64,000 nucleotides of DNA from SCRA01 sp035533275 (GTDB lineage Bacteria > Vulcanimicrobiota > Vulcanimicrobiia > Vulcanimicrobiales > SCRA01). The DNA lies in contig DATLUD010000077.1 of assembly GCA_035533275.1 (NCBI GenBank), forward strand, positions 62,001 to 126,000, given 5' to 3'. Below are positions 8,213 to 16,258 of this stretch, piece by piece; position 1 is the stretch's first letter; every line of letters begins with the position of its first letter. Under the pieces are notes generated by a model, which was not told where the DNA came from, did not search any database, and worked only from the letters and a program-made list of their open reading frames with translations. The translations under genes and the position numbers were made by a program.

Positions 8213-9460
8213 TTACGGGAGGAGCTTGAGCACCGTTCCCGGGATCTGGTTCGCCTGCGCCAGGACGGAGGTACCGACCTGGACGAGCACCTGCAGGCGG
8301 GTGAAGTTCGTGGTCTCCTGACCGACGTTCACGTCGCGGATCGACGACTCCGAGGCCTGGAGGTTGGTCTGGGTGATCTGGTCGTTGTTGGCATCCTCGT
8401 TCAGGCGGACGATGGTCGCGCCGAGCGCCGCGCGCTGCGCGAGCAGCGAGTTCAGCGCGAAGTCGACCTGCCCGATCGCGTCTTCCGCGCCGATCGACGG
8501 GTTCGTCGTGGAGCCGCTCACCAGGTTGATGTTGGCGATGCGGAGCGTGGAAGCGTTAGTGGCCTGGATGCCGAGCTGGACGACGTCGCCCTCGTTGGCA
8601 CCGGACTGGAAGTTGAAGACCGGCGAGCTGGAGGCGGCAACGAACTGCGTAGCCTTGATGAAGCTCGTCGTCCCGACGTCGTTGCTGTTGATGGCGCCGT
8701 AGCTGATGGTGATGCCGGTGTCCTGCGCGCCCGCGCCGGCGACCGTGTACGAACCGGCGGCGATGCTCGTCGAGCCGGCGCCACCGGCGATGATGCCGAG
8801 GTTGACGACGGTGTTGCTCGAGGAGTCGAACTCCGTGGCCTGCAGACCGACCAGCGCTTGGCCGTTCGTCGAGGTACCCAAGGTCACGACCTGGAGCTCG
8901 ATCGTCGAGTCGACGACGCCCGTGGACGTTCCCGCGTTCGCGATCGTCACGCCCGAGATCAGCTGACCGCCCTGGTTGAGATAGCCGTTCGCCGTGACCG
9001 TGTCGTTGGCGAGCACCGCGGGCTGGAAGCCGGCGTGCGAGCCATCGAGCAGCTGCTGGCCGTTGAAGTTCGTGTTGCCGGAGATCGTGTTGACCTCCTG
9101 GACCAACTGCGAGACTTCGACCTGCAGGTTCTGCTTGTCGGTGGGCGAGGAAGTATCGTTCGAGGCCTCGACGGCCAGCGAGCGGATGCGCTGAAGGATG
9201 TCGGTCGTGGTCTGGAGCGCGCCCTCGGCCACCTGCGCGGCGTCGTTCGCGTTCTGCACGTTCTGCACGGCCTGCTGGAAGCCGTTGACCTGCGCTTGCA
9301 GCGCCTCGGAGATGGCCAGGCCCGACGGATCGTCGGCGGCGGTATTGATCCGCAAACCGCTCGACAGACGGTTGACCGACTGCGAGAGGAGGTCCTGATT
9401 CCGGCTCAGGTTGAGGTTTGCGGTATTCGCCAACAGATTATTGGCGATCGAGATGCTCAT
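8213..9460 (-). CDS. fliC: Flagellin (filament subunit)
   Basis: This is the filament subunit, 415 residues, exported through the flagellar type III system. The conserved D0/D1 N-terminus (about 1-140) shows the NRLSSGLRINTAADDPSGLA block at about 31-50 and the helix leading to NTNFNGQQLLDG. The C-terminal D1/D0 region (about 330-415) has ALNSLLAQRAALGA and the terminal helix ending VLAQANQIPGTVLKLLP. The centre (140-330) is variable, Ser/Thr/Asn-rich and a likely glycosylation target for the adjacent transferases. GGAGG precedes the ATG. A sigma-28 promoter and a leader of about 73 nt lie upstream, and a strong hairpin terminator lies downstream. It appears to be the only flagellin in the window. 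Confidence 0.96.
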   Translation of the reverse strand: MSISIANNLLANTANLNLSRNQDLLSQSVNRLSSGLRINTAADDPSGLAISEALQAQVNGFQQAVQNVQNANDAAQVAEGALQTTTDILQRIRSLAVEASNDTSSPTDKQNLQVEVSQLVQEVNTISGNTNFNGQQLLDGSHAGFQPAVLANDTVTANGYLNQGGQLISGVTIANAGTSTGVVDSTIELQVVTLGTSTNGQALVGLQATEFDSSSNTVVNLGIIAGGAGSTSIAAGSYTVAGAGAQDTGITISYGAINSNDVGTTSFIKATQFVAASSSPVFNFQSGANEGDVVQLGIQATNASTLRIANINLVSGSTTNPSIGAEDAIGQVDFALNSLLAQRAALGATIVRLNEDANNDQITQTNLQASESSIRDVNVGQETTNFTRLQVLVQVGTSVLAQANQIPGTVLKLLP

Positions 9461-9539
9461 GTGGTGCTATCCTCCGTGATCGATTTTGGCACACGTGTGG
9501 AGGGGAAACGGACGTCCTGTCCTACCCCCCATGGACCAG

Positions 9540-9566
9540 TCATCGGCGCAGGCGACCGGGACTTTA
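9540..9566 (-). promoter_or_regulatory. Sigma-28 promoter of flagellin, embedded in csrA stop
   Basis: The minus strand reads TAAA, exactly 15 nt, GCCGATGA, a near-perfect match to the FliA consensus TAAA-N15-GCCGATAA. The -35 TAAA (9563-9566) includes the csrA TAA stop codon (9564-9566). The expected start is near 9533. The resulting leader of about 73 nt has several GGA triplets, including ACGGA overlapping the ribosome-binding site GGAGG, which suits CsrA binding. Confidence 0.85.
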
Positions 9567-9857
9567 GCGAGGCGCGTCGGGGCGCTTGACGTCGCCCGGG
9601 CGTGTGACCGGGCGCACGGCCTTGGAGCGTACCGCGGCCGCTTGGGGCGGCACTGCGGATCCAGGGGGAACCGACTCCTCGGCGGCGGCGCGGTTGGCTC
9701 GCTGGATCTCGTCGTAGACCTCGGAGCGGTGAACGGGGATCTCGCGAGGCGCCTCGATCCCGAGCTTGACTTGCTCGCCGTCGATGGCGACGACCACGAT
9801 ACGCACCTGGTCGCCGATCATGATGGCTTGGTTGGGCTTCCTCGTCAGAACGAGCAT
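9564..9857 (-). CDS. csrA: Carbon storage / flagellin translation regulator CsrA, extended C-terminus
   Basis: CsrA is an RNA-binding dimer that blocks translation at GGA-containing leaders. With the ATG at 9857 (preceded by GGGAGGG) the protein is 97 residues. Residues 1-60 are canonical: MLVLTRKPNQAIMIGD, then VRIVVVAIDGEQVKLGIEAP and REIPVHRSEVYDEI. About 35 extra residues follow, rich in Pro, Ala, Arg and Val, beyond the usual 61-75. It lies between fliW and flagellin, the arrangement in which FliW sequesters CsrA until flagellin is exported. A longer frame to 9944 would add a non-homologous N-terminus and is not favoured. Confidence 0.93.
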   Translation of the reverse strand: MLVLTRKPNQAIMIGDQVRIVVVAIDGEQVKLGIEAPREIPVHRSEVYDEIQRANRAAAEESVPPGSAVPPQAAAVRSKAVRPVTRPGDVKRPDAPR

Positions 9858-9915
9858 GCCGCGGCCCTCCCTGGCAGTGTCCCGGCAGCCTTCCGCCGGT
9901 TGCGGGAGCGTTCGG

Positions 9916-10392
9916 TCAGGAGCGGAGAGCCTCCTTGAGGGCATCGGTCCGCGGGATCGGCTGGCGAACGGCGTACCGCGAGCTCTCCAGCATGACCTGC
10001 CGAGCCCGGCGCCGCTTCAGGTTGATGATGATGGGTGCCAGCAGGTTCATGGTCAGCTCGGTCGCGCCCGCCGTGCAGATGACCACGCAATAGAGGACGA
10101 AATCGGCCGGCTCCTCGAGCTCCAGCGCCACGCGGGCGTAGTACGGAATCGGCGGCTTGTAGTCCGGAAAGACGTCCCACGGGTTGGCGATCGGCAGAGC
10201 GACCTTCAGGTCGTCCAAGCTCTGGAGCCAGAGGAACGGTCCCGGGCCGTCGAGGCTCAGCACGAGGAAGCGCCGGTGGTCGGCGAATCCCGGGAGCCCC
10301 CACGGGAACTCGATGACGTCGTCGTCGGCATAGGTAAGCGTCCCAAAGCGGGGGAGATCGACCTCGTGTGGCACGATGGACAGTCCTCGCAC
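9916..10392 (-). CDS. fliW: Flagellar assembly factor FliW (CsrA antagonist)
   Basis: FliW binds flagellin and CsrA alternately, coupling flagellin synthesis to secretion. The protein is 158 residues with typical features: FGTLTYADDDVIEFPWGLPG near the N-terminus, the FLWLQSLDDLKVALPIANPW block at about 53-72, and a C-terminal NLLAPIIINLKRRRARQV segment. The GTG at 10392 starts 1 codon past the flgL stop (10396). A GTG at 10374, with GAGGAC at good distance, is an alternative start six codons in. The order flgL-fliW-csrA-flagellin is the classical partner-switch arrangement. Confidence 0.94.
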   Translation of the reverse strand: MRGLSIVPHEVDLPRFGTLTYADDDVIEFPWGLPGFADHRRFLVLSLDGPGPFLWLQSLDDLKVALPIANPWDVFPDYKPPIPYYARVALELEEPADFVLYCVVICTAGATELTMNLLAPIIINLKRRRARQVMLESSRYAVRQPIPRTDALKEALRS

Positions 10393-10395
10393 GTC

Positions 10396-11673
10396 CTATT
10401 GCACGTAGTCGAAGAGCGTGTGCTGCTCGAGCCGCGTCGTCGTTCCGTAAGCGGCCTGAAGGGCGGCCTGCACCTGGGCGAACTGGGTCGAGGCCGCTGC
10501 AACGTTGGCGTCTTCGATCTGAGAGATGGTTTGCGTGTTCTGAACTATGGTGGCGCTGTTGTCCGTCTGCACCGAAGCCAGCGCCTGGAGCGTGGCCCCC
10601 ACGGCCGCCCGCCCCGTGAGCATGGCGTTCATGACGTGGTCGACGTCGCCGATCTGGGTGCTCAGCTCGGTCCCGACGCTCCCCTGCGGGGCCAGTCCCA
10701 TGGCCTTGACAAAGTCCCCGGCGGCGCCCGTCGCCCCCGCGGAGGCCACGTCCGTCACGGTGAACGGCTGCCCGCTGGAGGAGTTGAGGATCAACCGCTC
10801 CTGCTTGTAGTCGAACGTCGCCACGACGCCCGTCGTGCCGCTGACCGCGTTGATGGAAGCCAGCACCGAGCCTACCGTCGCCGTCGCCTGGTTCACCGTC
10901 ACGGTCACGCCGTTGATCTGGAACGAGTCGTTGCCGGTTGAGTCGGCGGTGATCGGCGTGGCGAACGCCGCCGACGAGATCCCGGTGGCCGAGCTGATCA
11001 CGGAGCCGGCGACGTTGAGCTGCGCGGCGCTCTTGTCGATGGTCGTGGGCCCGGTCAGCGCGTCGCGCAAGTTGATCAGGGTCTGAAAGACGTCGGGCGA
11101 GCCGTCGGTGGAAGAGAGGTTGAACGTCTGCTGCGCGGAGACGCCGACCGTATACGACTGCCCGTTGACGAAGATCTGGTCGACCGTCTGCTGATTGCCG
11201 GTGAAGGTGACCGACGAGACGGGACTTCCGACCGCCTGGAACGGGGCGCCGCCCTGTTTGGTCCCAGCGAACACGTAGACGCCCCCCACCTGTGTGTTGC
11301 CGATCCCGATGGCCTGCTGGAGGAGGTTGTCGACTTGGGTCGCGAGATCGTTGCGCTGCGAGGAGCTCAGCGTCTCGCTCGCCCCTTGGACGGCGATCTG
11401 CCGCACGCTTTGCAGAACACTGGTGAGTCCGGAGAGCGCGCCGTCAAGCGTCGAGAGCTGAGACTGGGCCGTGGTGAGCGTCGAGTTCACCGTTTGGTCG
11501 TAGGCCTGCGAGGCGCGCACCAAGAGGTCCTGGCCGATCTCCGCCGGAGCGTCGGAGGGCAGGTTCAGCTGCTTGCCGGTCGAGAGCTGCTGGCCGTATT
11601 GCATCTGCTGCGCGGCCAGGTCGTCGATCGCCTGCGTCTGCTGGTTGAAGACCTCCGATGTCGAAATCCGCAT
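10396..11673 (-). CDS. flgL: Flagellar hook-filament junction protein FlgL (HAP3)
   Basis: FlgL is the second junction protein between hook and filament. At 425 residues it begins MRISTSEVFNQQTQAID and carries the flagellin-like N-terminal D0/D1 helices with LSTGKQLNLPSDAP at about 31-44. The C-terminal helical region has an ARAAVGATLQAL-like segment (about 345-360) and ends in a flagellin-type helix. The middle is beta-rich and variable. The start lies 25 nt after the flgK stop, and fliW follows immediately, so flgK-flgL-fliW-csrA form a single unit. Confidence 0.94.
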   Translation of the reverse strand: MRISTSEVFNQQTQAIDDLAAQQMQYGQQLSTGKQLNLPSDAPAEIGQDLLVRASQAYDQTVNSTLTTAQSQLSTLDGALSGLTSVLQSVRQIAVQGASETLSSSQRNDLATQVDNLLQQAIGIGNTQVGGVYVFAGTKQGGAPFQAVGSPVSSVTFTGNQQTVDQIFVNGQSYTVGVSAQQTFNLSSTDGSPDVFQTLINLRDALTGPTTIDKSAAQLNVAGSVISSATGISSAAFATPITADSTGNDSFQINGVTVTVNQATATVGSVLASINAVSGTTGVVATFDYKQERLILNSSSGQPFTVTDVASAGATGAAGDFVKAMGLAPQGSVGTELSTQIGDVDHVMNAMLTGRAAVGATLQALASVQTDNSATIVQNTQTISQIEDANVAAASTQFAQVQAALQAAYGTTTRLEQHTLFDYVQ

Positions 11674-11698
11674 CTTCTTCGTTCGCCTCCGTGCGCCG

Positions 11699-13792
11699 CT
11701 AGAGCGTCGTGAGCATGGTCTGGAGCATCTGCTCCATCACGCTCAGCGTCTTGGCTACCGCCTGGTAAGAATTCTGGAACTTGATGAGGTTCTGGGTCTC
11801 CTCGTCGATGTTGATGCCGTCGACGCTCTGCCGAGCGGAGTCGATCTGCTGCGTCACCTGCGTCTGGCTCTGCGAGCCGTTGATCGCCGTCTGCGCATCG
11901 AAGCCGATCTTCGTCACCAAGTCGCTGTAGTAGCTCCCGAGGCTCGCTTGCGCCCCTTGCTGGATCGTCGCCGTGGCGGCGTGCGGCTTGGTGAATGTGG
12001 CCGTGAACGACCCGGTGGCGTAATCGACGCTCTGAACGGTCACCGTCTCCTGATTGGGCGTCCCCGCGTCGACGACGACGGATGCCCCCTGCTCGATGCC
12101 CGTGAGGGATCCCGGCGTCACGGAGAACGTCCCCGCACCCGCGACGGCCGTGCCGAGCGTGGTCGGCGTGAACGAGGGGATCGCCACCGGCCCTTGCAGC
12201 GTCTGCAGCATGGCGTTGACCCCGGCATTGTCCGCCGACCCCAACGCGTTGCTCGCGTTCTGCGTGACGCCGTTGATGCCCGAGGCCCCCAGCACCGAGA
12301 GGATCGACGGCGGCGGCGGACCCCCCGCCACGATGGCGTCCTGGATCGTGAAATCGGCGGTGGCCCCGTAGGACGAGGTGCCGCCGAGCGCCAGGCTCTC
12401 ATTCGTCGGGTCGCGCTGGAAGACGACCGACTGCGCGTTGGGATTGAAGCTCATCGTCACGCCGAGGCCGGCCTCGTTGAACTGCGCGATGAACTGGTCC
12501 AGCGTGGTCGACGAGGTGACCGTATAGCCGTACGTCTCGGTCTGCCCGTCAACGCTGACGGTCATGCTGCCGGAGTACGTGCCTACGCCCATCGTGGTTG
12601 CGTACGTGCTGTTCCCCTCGATCGACTGCGAGCTCGCCACCGTGTTGTTGGCCGAGTTCAGCGGCGTTACGAGCGTGCCGGCCGCCGTGGAGGCCAGGCC
12701 TCCCAGCACCTGTCCGGCGTCCGTCAAGCCGACGCGAATGGAGGCTGCCGTGATGGGATTGCCCGGCGCATTCGGGATGAACAGGGCCGCGCCTTGGTTG
12801 CCGTTGGAGTCGTACGACGACTCCGAGATCCGGTTCGCGGCGTTGGCCAATCCCGAGGCGAAGTCGTTCAACTGCTGCAGGTAGGGCACGAGCTTGGCGT
12901 TGTACGCATCGAGCATGCCGCCGAGCGAGCCGCCCGTGATCGGCACGGGCGAGGGATTGTTCGGCGTGGGACTGCCGGCGAAGCCGATGACCATCTGCGG
13001 CGGCGTGCCGGGCGCCGTGGGCTTGGCGACCACGGGCCCCGCGAGATGGTAGGCCACCGTGTCGTTGACCAACGCCTGGCCGCCGACGCTCACCAGGGTC
13101 GAGCCGTTCGCCTGCACCGACGTCTGCACGTTCAGATAGCCCGAGAGCTGGTCGATCAGCTGGTCGCGCTGGTCGAGGAGCTGGTTCGGATTGTCCCCCA
13201 CGGCCGTCGACGCTCGGATCTGCCCGTTCAGCGAGGCGATCTGATCGAGCATCGTGTTGACCTGCGTGACGGCGTCGCTCGCCTGAGACTGGATCTGCGT
13301 CTCCTGCGTGAGGATCGACTGCGATGCGCTGTTCAAGCTGTTCGTCAGCGTCTGGGCCGCCGTCATAACTCCGGAGCGCTGCGCCAGCGCCGTGGGCTGA
13401 GAGGCGAGCTGCTGGAGCGACGTCATGAAGCCGGAGAATGCGGCGTTGATGCCGTTACCGGCCGGCTCGCTGAAGTTGGTCTGCGTGACGTTCAGGATCC
13501 CCTGCTCGGCCGTGAAGAAGCCGGCGACGGAGTTCGAATTGCGGTAGAGCGTGTCGTAGGAAGCCTGGTGCACGCGCTGGATCGACTGGATCGTCACGCC
13601 CTCGCCGAGCATGCCGGGGCCGAAGTTGCTGGGGAATCCCGGTTGTGCGATGGGGGTCGCCTCCACCAAGTTGACGACCTGCCGCGAGGCACCCGGCGTG
13701 TTGACATTGCTGATGTCCTGCGAGGTGACGTTCGCCGCGGTTTGGTCGTTCGCGAGCGCAGTGCCGAGGAGGTCGATGCCGAAGAAACTCAT
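11699..13792 (-). CDS. flgK: Flagellar hook-associated protein FlgK (HAP1)
   Basis: FlgK is the first junction protein on the hook. At 697 residues it begins MSFFGIDLLGTALAND and contains the rod/hook motif DISNVNTPGASRQ at about 27-39. A long helical D1 domain follows (LDQRDQLIDQLSGYLNVQT around 210), then a beta-rich middle. The C-terminal helix (INIDEETQNLIKFQNSYQAVAKTLSVMEQML) is characteristic of the family. It is slightly longer than typical FlgK (about 550-650). The ATG overlaps by 4 nt the stop of a 30-codon ORF lying between flgN and flgK. Confidence 0.95.
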   Translation of the reverse strand: MSFFGIDLLGTALANDQTAANVTSQDISNVNTPGASRQVVNLVEATPIAQPGFPSNFGPGMLGEGVTIQSIQRVHQASYDTLYRNSNSVAGFFTAEQGILNVTQTNFSEPAGNGINAAFSGFMTSLQQLASQPTALAQRSGVMTAAQTLTNSLNSASQSILTQETQIQSQASDAVTQVNTMLDQIASLNGQIRASTAVGDNPNQLLDQRDQLIDQLSGYLNVQTSVQANGSTLVSVGGQALVNDTVAYHLAGPVVAKPTAPGTPPQMVIGFAGSPTPNNPSPVPITGGSLGGMLDAYNAKLVPYLQQLNDFASGLANAANRISESSYDSNGNQGAALFIPNAPGNPITAASIRVGLTDAGQVLGGLASTAAGTLVTPLNSANNTVASSQSIEGNSTYATTMGVGTYSGSMTVSVDGQTETYGYTVTSSTTLDQFIAQFNEAGLGVTMSFNPNAQSVVFQRDPTNESLALGGTSSYGATADFTIQDAIVAGGPPPPSILSVLGASGINGVTQNASNALGSADNAGVNAMLQTLQGPVAIPSFTPTTLGTAVAGAGTFSVTPGSLTGIEQGASVVVDAGTPNQETVTVQSVDYATGSFTATFTKPHAATATIQQGAQASLGSYYSDLVTKIGFDAQTAINGSQSQTQVTQQIDSARQSVDGINIDEETQNLIKFQNSYQAVAKTLSVMEQMLQTMLTTL

Positions 13793-13881
13793 CCCGCTCG
13801 CTCCGCTCCGCTCCGCTCATGGGAGCCCTGTTGCTTGGAAGCCCCTCCGGGGGCACCATTACGCAAGACGTAATCGTTCAT
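13789..13881 (-). CDS. Possible 30-codon ORF coupled between flgN and flgK
   Basis: An ATG at 13881 opens 30 codons on the minus strand, beginning MNDYVLRNGAPGG and ending SGAERAG. Its start lies 3 nt after the flgN stop, with AAGG upstream, and its TGA overlaps the flgK ATG as ATGA. Thus it fills the flgN-flgK gap exactly. The stretch also contains two small inverted repeats (ATTACG-N5-CGTAAT at 13858-13874 and GCCCC-N4-GGGGC at 13841-13854) and a repeated cggag tract. It may be a coupling ORF that delivers ribosomes to flgK, which lacks a clear ribosome-binding site, or it may be coincidence. No homology is recognised. Confidence 0.35.
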   Translation of the reverse strand: MNDYVLRNGAPGGASKQQGSHERSGAERAG

Positions 13882-13884
13882 GTC

Positions 13885-14361
13885 TCACGCCTTGCTGCTG
13901 ACGAGGAAGGAGCCGCCGGTTCCGCGCCGGCGACGCCGTTGGTAGGTGCCCAGTTCTCGCTCCTGCGCCGCTTGCGCCAGCTGAGCGATGCGAACCAGGC
14001 GGCGCATGCCCTGCGCGATCAGCGCCTTGTTGTTGTTGTTGCTGATGGCCAGACCCGCCGCCCCGACGGCGAGATCCGAGACGCGCTGCCGCAGCCGCGG
14101 CCGCAGCGACCGGGGCGCATAGCCGACGACTTGCGCCAGCGTGCGCTGCCCGAAGCCGCGCTGCTGCATCGCACGCCGCTTGCCCAACGCGCTCTGATGC
14201 GCGATGCGGGCCTCTTCGAGATCGCGCCTGGTGGCCTCGATCCGCTCGAGATCCCTGTCGATCAGGGCTTCCGTGAGCCTGCGCGCGCGTTGCGCCAGCT
14301 TCTCCATCGCCGCGCCCTCGTCGTCGAGCGTCTGGGCAAAGACCTCCCACGAATCGCTCAT
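13885..14361 (-). CDS. flgN: FlgN-family chaperone for FlgK/FlgL
   Basis: FlgN-type proteins are cytosolic helical chaperones that hold the junction proteins FlgK and FlgL before export. This one is 158 residues, almost entirely helical, with long Glu/Arg/Leu-rich stretches in the first half (LAQRARRLTEALIDRDLERI). The mid-part reads like the FlgN pattern of an NNNNKALI-type turn before a second helix. Primary-sequence conservation in this family is low, so the call rests on size, helicity and location between flgM and flgK. The C-terminal 20 residues are Arg-rich. Confidence 0.8.
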   Translation of the reverse strand: MSDSWEVFAQTLDDEGAAMEKLAQRARRLTEALIDRDLERIEATRRDLEEARIAHQSALGKRRAMQQRGFGQRTLAQVVGYAPRSLRPRLRQRVSDLAVGAAGLAISNNNNKALIAQGMRRLVRIAQLAQAAQERELGTYQRRRRRGTGGSFLVSSKA

Positions 14362-14392
14362 CGACGATCCTCCCCACGCGCGGCGGCTGGGC

Positions 14393-14674
14393 TCAAAACA
14401 ACGAGTCGACGGTGAGTCGTCCGAGGATTTTCTCGACGATCTCCTCCGTGGGCACGTAATACTTGCCCTCGCGCACGCGGCGCCGCAAATCGCGTACGCG
14501 CTCCTCGCGCACGTCGGGTAGACGGTCGTACGCCAAGCGTATCGCCGAGAGCGCCGCCCCGGAGTACGAGATCTCCGCAGCGTCCAGGACGGCGGCGCTC
14601 CCTCCGGATCGCGCGAGGCCGCCGGCCCGGTAAACCGCGATCACGCTCTGCAGCTCGGTTGCGCTGATCTTCAT
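14393..14674 (-). CDS. flgM: Anti-sigma-28 factor FlgM
   Basis: FlgM binds FliA and is exported through the finished hook to release it. The 93-residue protein begins MKISATELQSVIAVY. Its C-terminal half has the FlgM domain: DAAEISYSGAALSAIRLAYD, LPDVREERVRDLRRRVREGKYYV and ILGRLTVDSLF, the last matching the family's helix that contacts sigma-28. GGAGAAGGG lies upstream of the ATG. A sigma-28-like promoter lies about 45 nt upstream, consistent with the well-known autoregulation of flgM. Confidence 0.92.
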   Translation of the reverse strand: MKISATELQSVIAVYRAGGLARSGGSAAVLDAAEISYSGAALSAIRLAYDRLPDVREERVRDLRRRVREGKYYVPTEEIVEKILGRLTVDSLF

Positions 14675-14717
14675 CGCTGCGTCGCCCTTCTCCGGAACCG
14701 CCTGCCCATACCTCGGT

Positions 14718-14745
14718 GAATCGGCTCCACGCCGAGTCCAGTTTA
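14718..14745 (-). promoter_or_regulatory. Sigma-28-like promoter before flgM
   Basis: The minus strand reads TAAA, 16 nt, GCCGATTC. The spacer is one base longer than consensus and the last two -10 bases differ, so it is weaker than the flagellin site. It lies in the 91-bp gap between flgJ and flgM and would give a leader of roughly 37 nt that contains the flgM ribosome-binding site. Confidence 0.45.
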
Positions 14746-14765
14746 GGAAGGGTGATCCTGCTCAT

Positions 14766-15104
14766 TTAGAATTCCCCCTCCACGCGCTTGCCCTTCGCCT
14801 CCTGGCGGGCGTCCGCCAGGACCGAGGCCTGGAGCTCGCTCTCGATCATCCGCGCCATCCCGAAGCTCCCCGACTTGGCGATCTGGTCGGCGCGCTGTTG
14901 ATCCAACATCTGGGAGAAGGCCTGCTCCGAGGCGGAGGTCTTGCCGAAGATGCTGGCATCCGGCGCCGTCTTGCGCATCTCCCTCATGAGCATCCCCACG
15001 AATACCCCCTCCAGCCCCTGGGCAGCTTGCCGCAACCGAGCGAGTGCTTGCTGTTGCTCCGGCGTGAGCGGGGCCGGGGGCTGGGCGACCTTCTTGATGT
15101 CCAT
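14766..15104 (-). CDS. flgJ: Rod-binding protein, FlgJ N-terminal type
   Basis: The protein is 112 residues and corresponds to the N-terminal rod-assembly domain of FlgJ only. The muramidase domain seen in enteric FlgJ is absent, as in many non-enteric bacteria. The diagnostic segment is LEGVFVGMLMREMRKTAPDA at about 31-50, followed by SEQAFSQMLDQQRADQIAKSG and GMARMIE. It acts in the periplasm as a rod cap or scaffold. It starts at the flgI stop (1-nt overlap), in the expected order flgH-flgI-flgJ. A separate peptidoglycan hydrolase would be needed elsewhere. Confidence 0.9.
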   Translation of the reverse strand: MDIKKVAQPPAPLTPEQQQALARLRQAAQGLEGVFVGMLMREMRKTAPDASIFGKTSASEQAFSQMLDQQRADQIAKSGSFGMARMIESELQASVLADARQEAKGKRVEGEF

Positions 15105-16255
15105 CAGATGATCTCGATCTTGGCTTGGAGGGCCCCCGAGGCGTGCAGGGCCTGGAGGATGGCGATCAGGTCCCGCGGCGAGACGCCGAGCGTGTTCAGG
15201 GCCTGCACCACGCGCGCCAGCGTCGGCTCGCCCGAGAAGTAGACCAGCTTGCGCTTCTGCTCGTTGGCGACGATGCGCGTGTTGGTTTGGGTCTGCCCCT
15301 GGCCCCGCGTGAACGGCGCGGCAGGGACGGCCACGTTGGTCGTGGTGATGGTGATCGAGAGGTTGCCGTGCGCGATGGCTACGGGGGCCAGGGTGATGTC
15401 GCCGCCCATGACCACCGTCCCCGTCCGCTCGTTGAGGATGACCTTGGCCACCTCGCCCGCGTGGAGGTCCAAGTCGCCCGCCTGCGCCAGGAAGTCGACC
15501 TCGTCGGTGCGGTAGCCGGCGGGCAGGCGAACGGCCACCGTCCCCTCGTCCAGCGCGTGAGCGGTCGTGGGGCCGAAGCGCTGGTTGAGGACGCGCGCGA
15601 GGTTCGCGGCCGTATTGAAATCCGGCTGGCGGAGCACGTAGTTGAAGGTCCCGTCGCTCTGCTGCAAGGGGGTCGTCACCGTGCGCGCGACCAGGCCGCC
15701 GCCCGGAATACGCCCGGCCGCGGGATGGTTCTGCGTGATCGAGTTGGCCCCGGCGCCGAAGTCCGAGGCCGTGTAACCGCCGACCGAGATGGCCCCCTGG
15801 GCCGTGGCGTAGACCTGGTCGTTGGCACCGCGCAACTGGGTGAGGACGAGCGTCCCGCCCTGCAGCGAGGCGGAGTCCCCCATTGAGCTGACCGTCACGT
15901 CGATGCGGTCCCCGGAATGGGCGAACGGCGGAAGCGAGGCGGTCACGATGACCGCGGCCACGTTGCGCGTGCGGACGTCCTGGGAGCTGGTGGAGAGGCC
16001 GAAGGTCTGGAGCAGATTCTGGATCGTCTTGCTGGTGAAGACCACGGAGGTGGAATCGCCGGTCCCGGCCAGGCCCGTCACCAGGCCGTAGCCGACCAAT
16101 TGGTTGGAAGCAACGCCCTCCACCTTGGCCACGTCCTTGACGCGCACAGTCTGGGCGTGCGCCGGCACCGCCGCCGATGCCAGCATGGCGAGCGCCGCGA
16201 GCATCGCCGCCAACCTCAAGACCACCGTCCGTACCTCTCGCATCCTCGTCACCAT
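15104..16255 (-). CDS. flgI: Flagellar P-ring protein FlgI
   Basis: FlgI forms the periplasmic P-ring around the rod in diderm bacteria. The 383-residue precursor has a hydrophobic Ala-rich signal peptide ending near AQTVRVKDVAKVEG (about residue 35). The family core follows: NQLVGYGLVTGLAGTGDS, FTSKTIQNLL, NVAAVIVTASLPPFA, GDRIDVTVSSMGDS, and a C-terminal PRDLIAILQALHASGALQAKIEII block. Length and spacing are standard. It lies 3 nt after flgH, is translationally linked to flgJ, and with flgH is evidence for an outer membrane. Confidence 0.96.
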   Translation of the reverse strand: MVTRMREVRTVVLRLAAMLAALAMLASAAVPAHAQTVRVKDVAKVEGVASNQLVGYGLVTGLAGTGDSTSVVFTSKTIQNLLQTFGLSTSSQDVRTRNVAAVIVTASLPPFAHSGDRIDVTVSSMGDSASLQGGTLVLTQLRGANDQVYATAQGAISVGGYTASDFGAGANSITQNHPAAGRIPGGGLVARTVTTPLQQSDGTFNYVLRQPDFNTAANLARVLNQRFGPTTAHALDEGTVAVRLPAGYRTDEVDFLAQAGDLDLHAGEVAKVILNERTGTVVMGGDITLAPVAIAHGNLSITITTTNVAVPAAPFTRGQGQTQTNTRIVANEQKRKLVYFSGEPTLARVVQALNTLGVSPRDLIAILQALHASGALQAKIEII

Positions 16256-16258
16256 GCT

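Noticed and set aside
6305..9589. Long plus-strand open frame of 1094 codons across the glycosyltransferase and flagellin genes
   Set aside because: Antisense shadow of two well-supported minus-strand genes in GC-rich DNA; translated sequence is Arg/Gly/Ala-rich with no family pattern.
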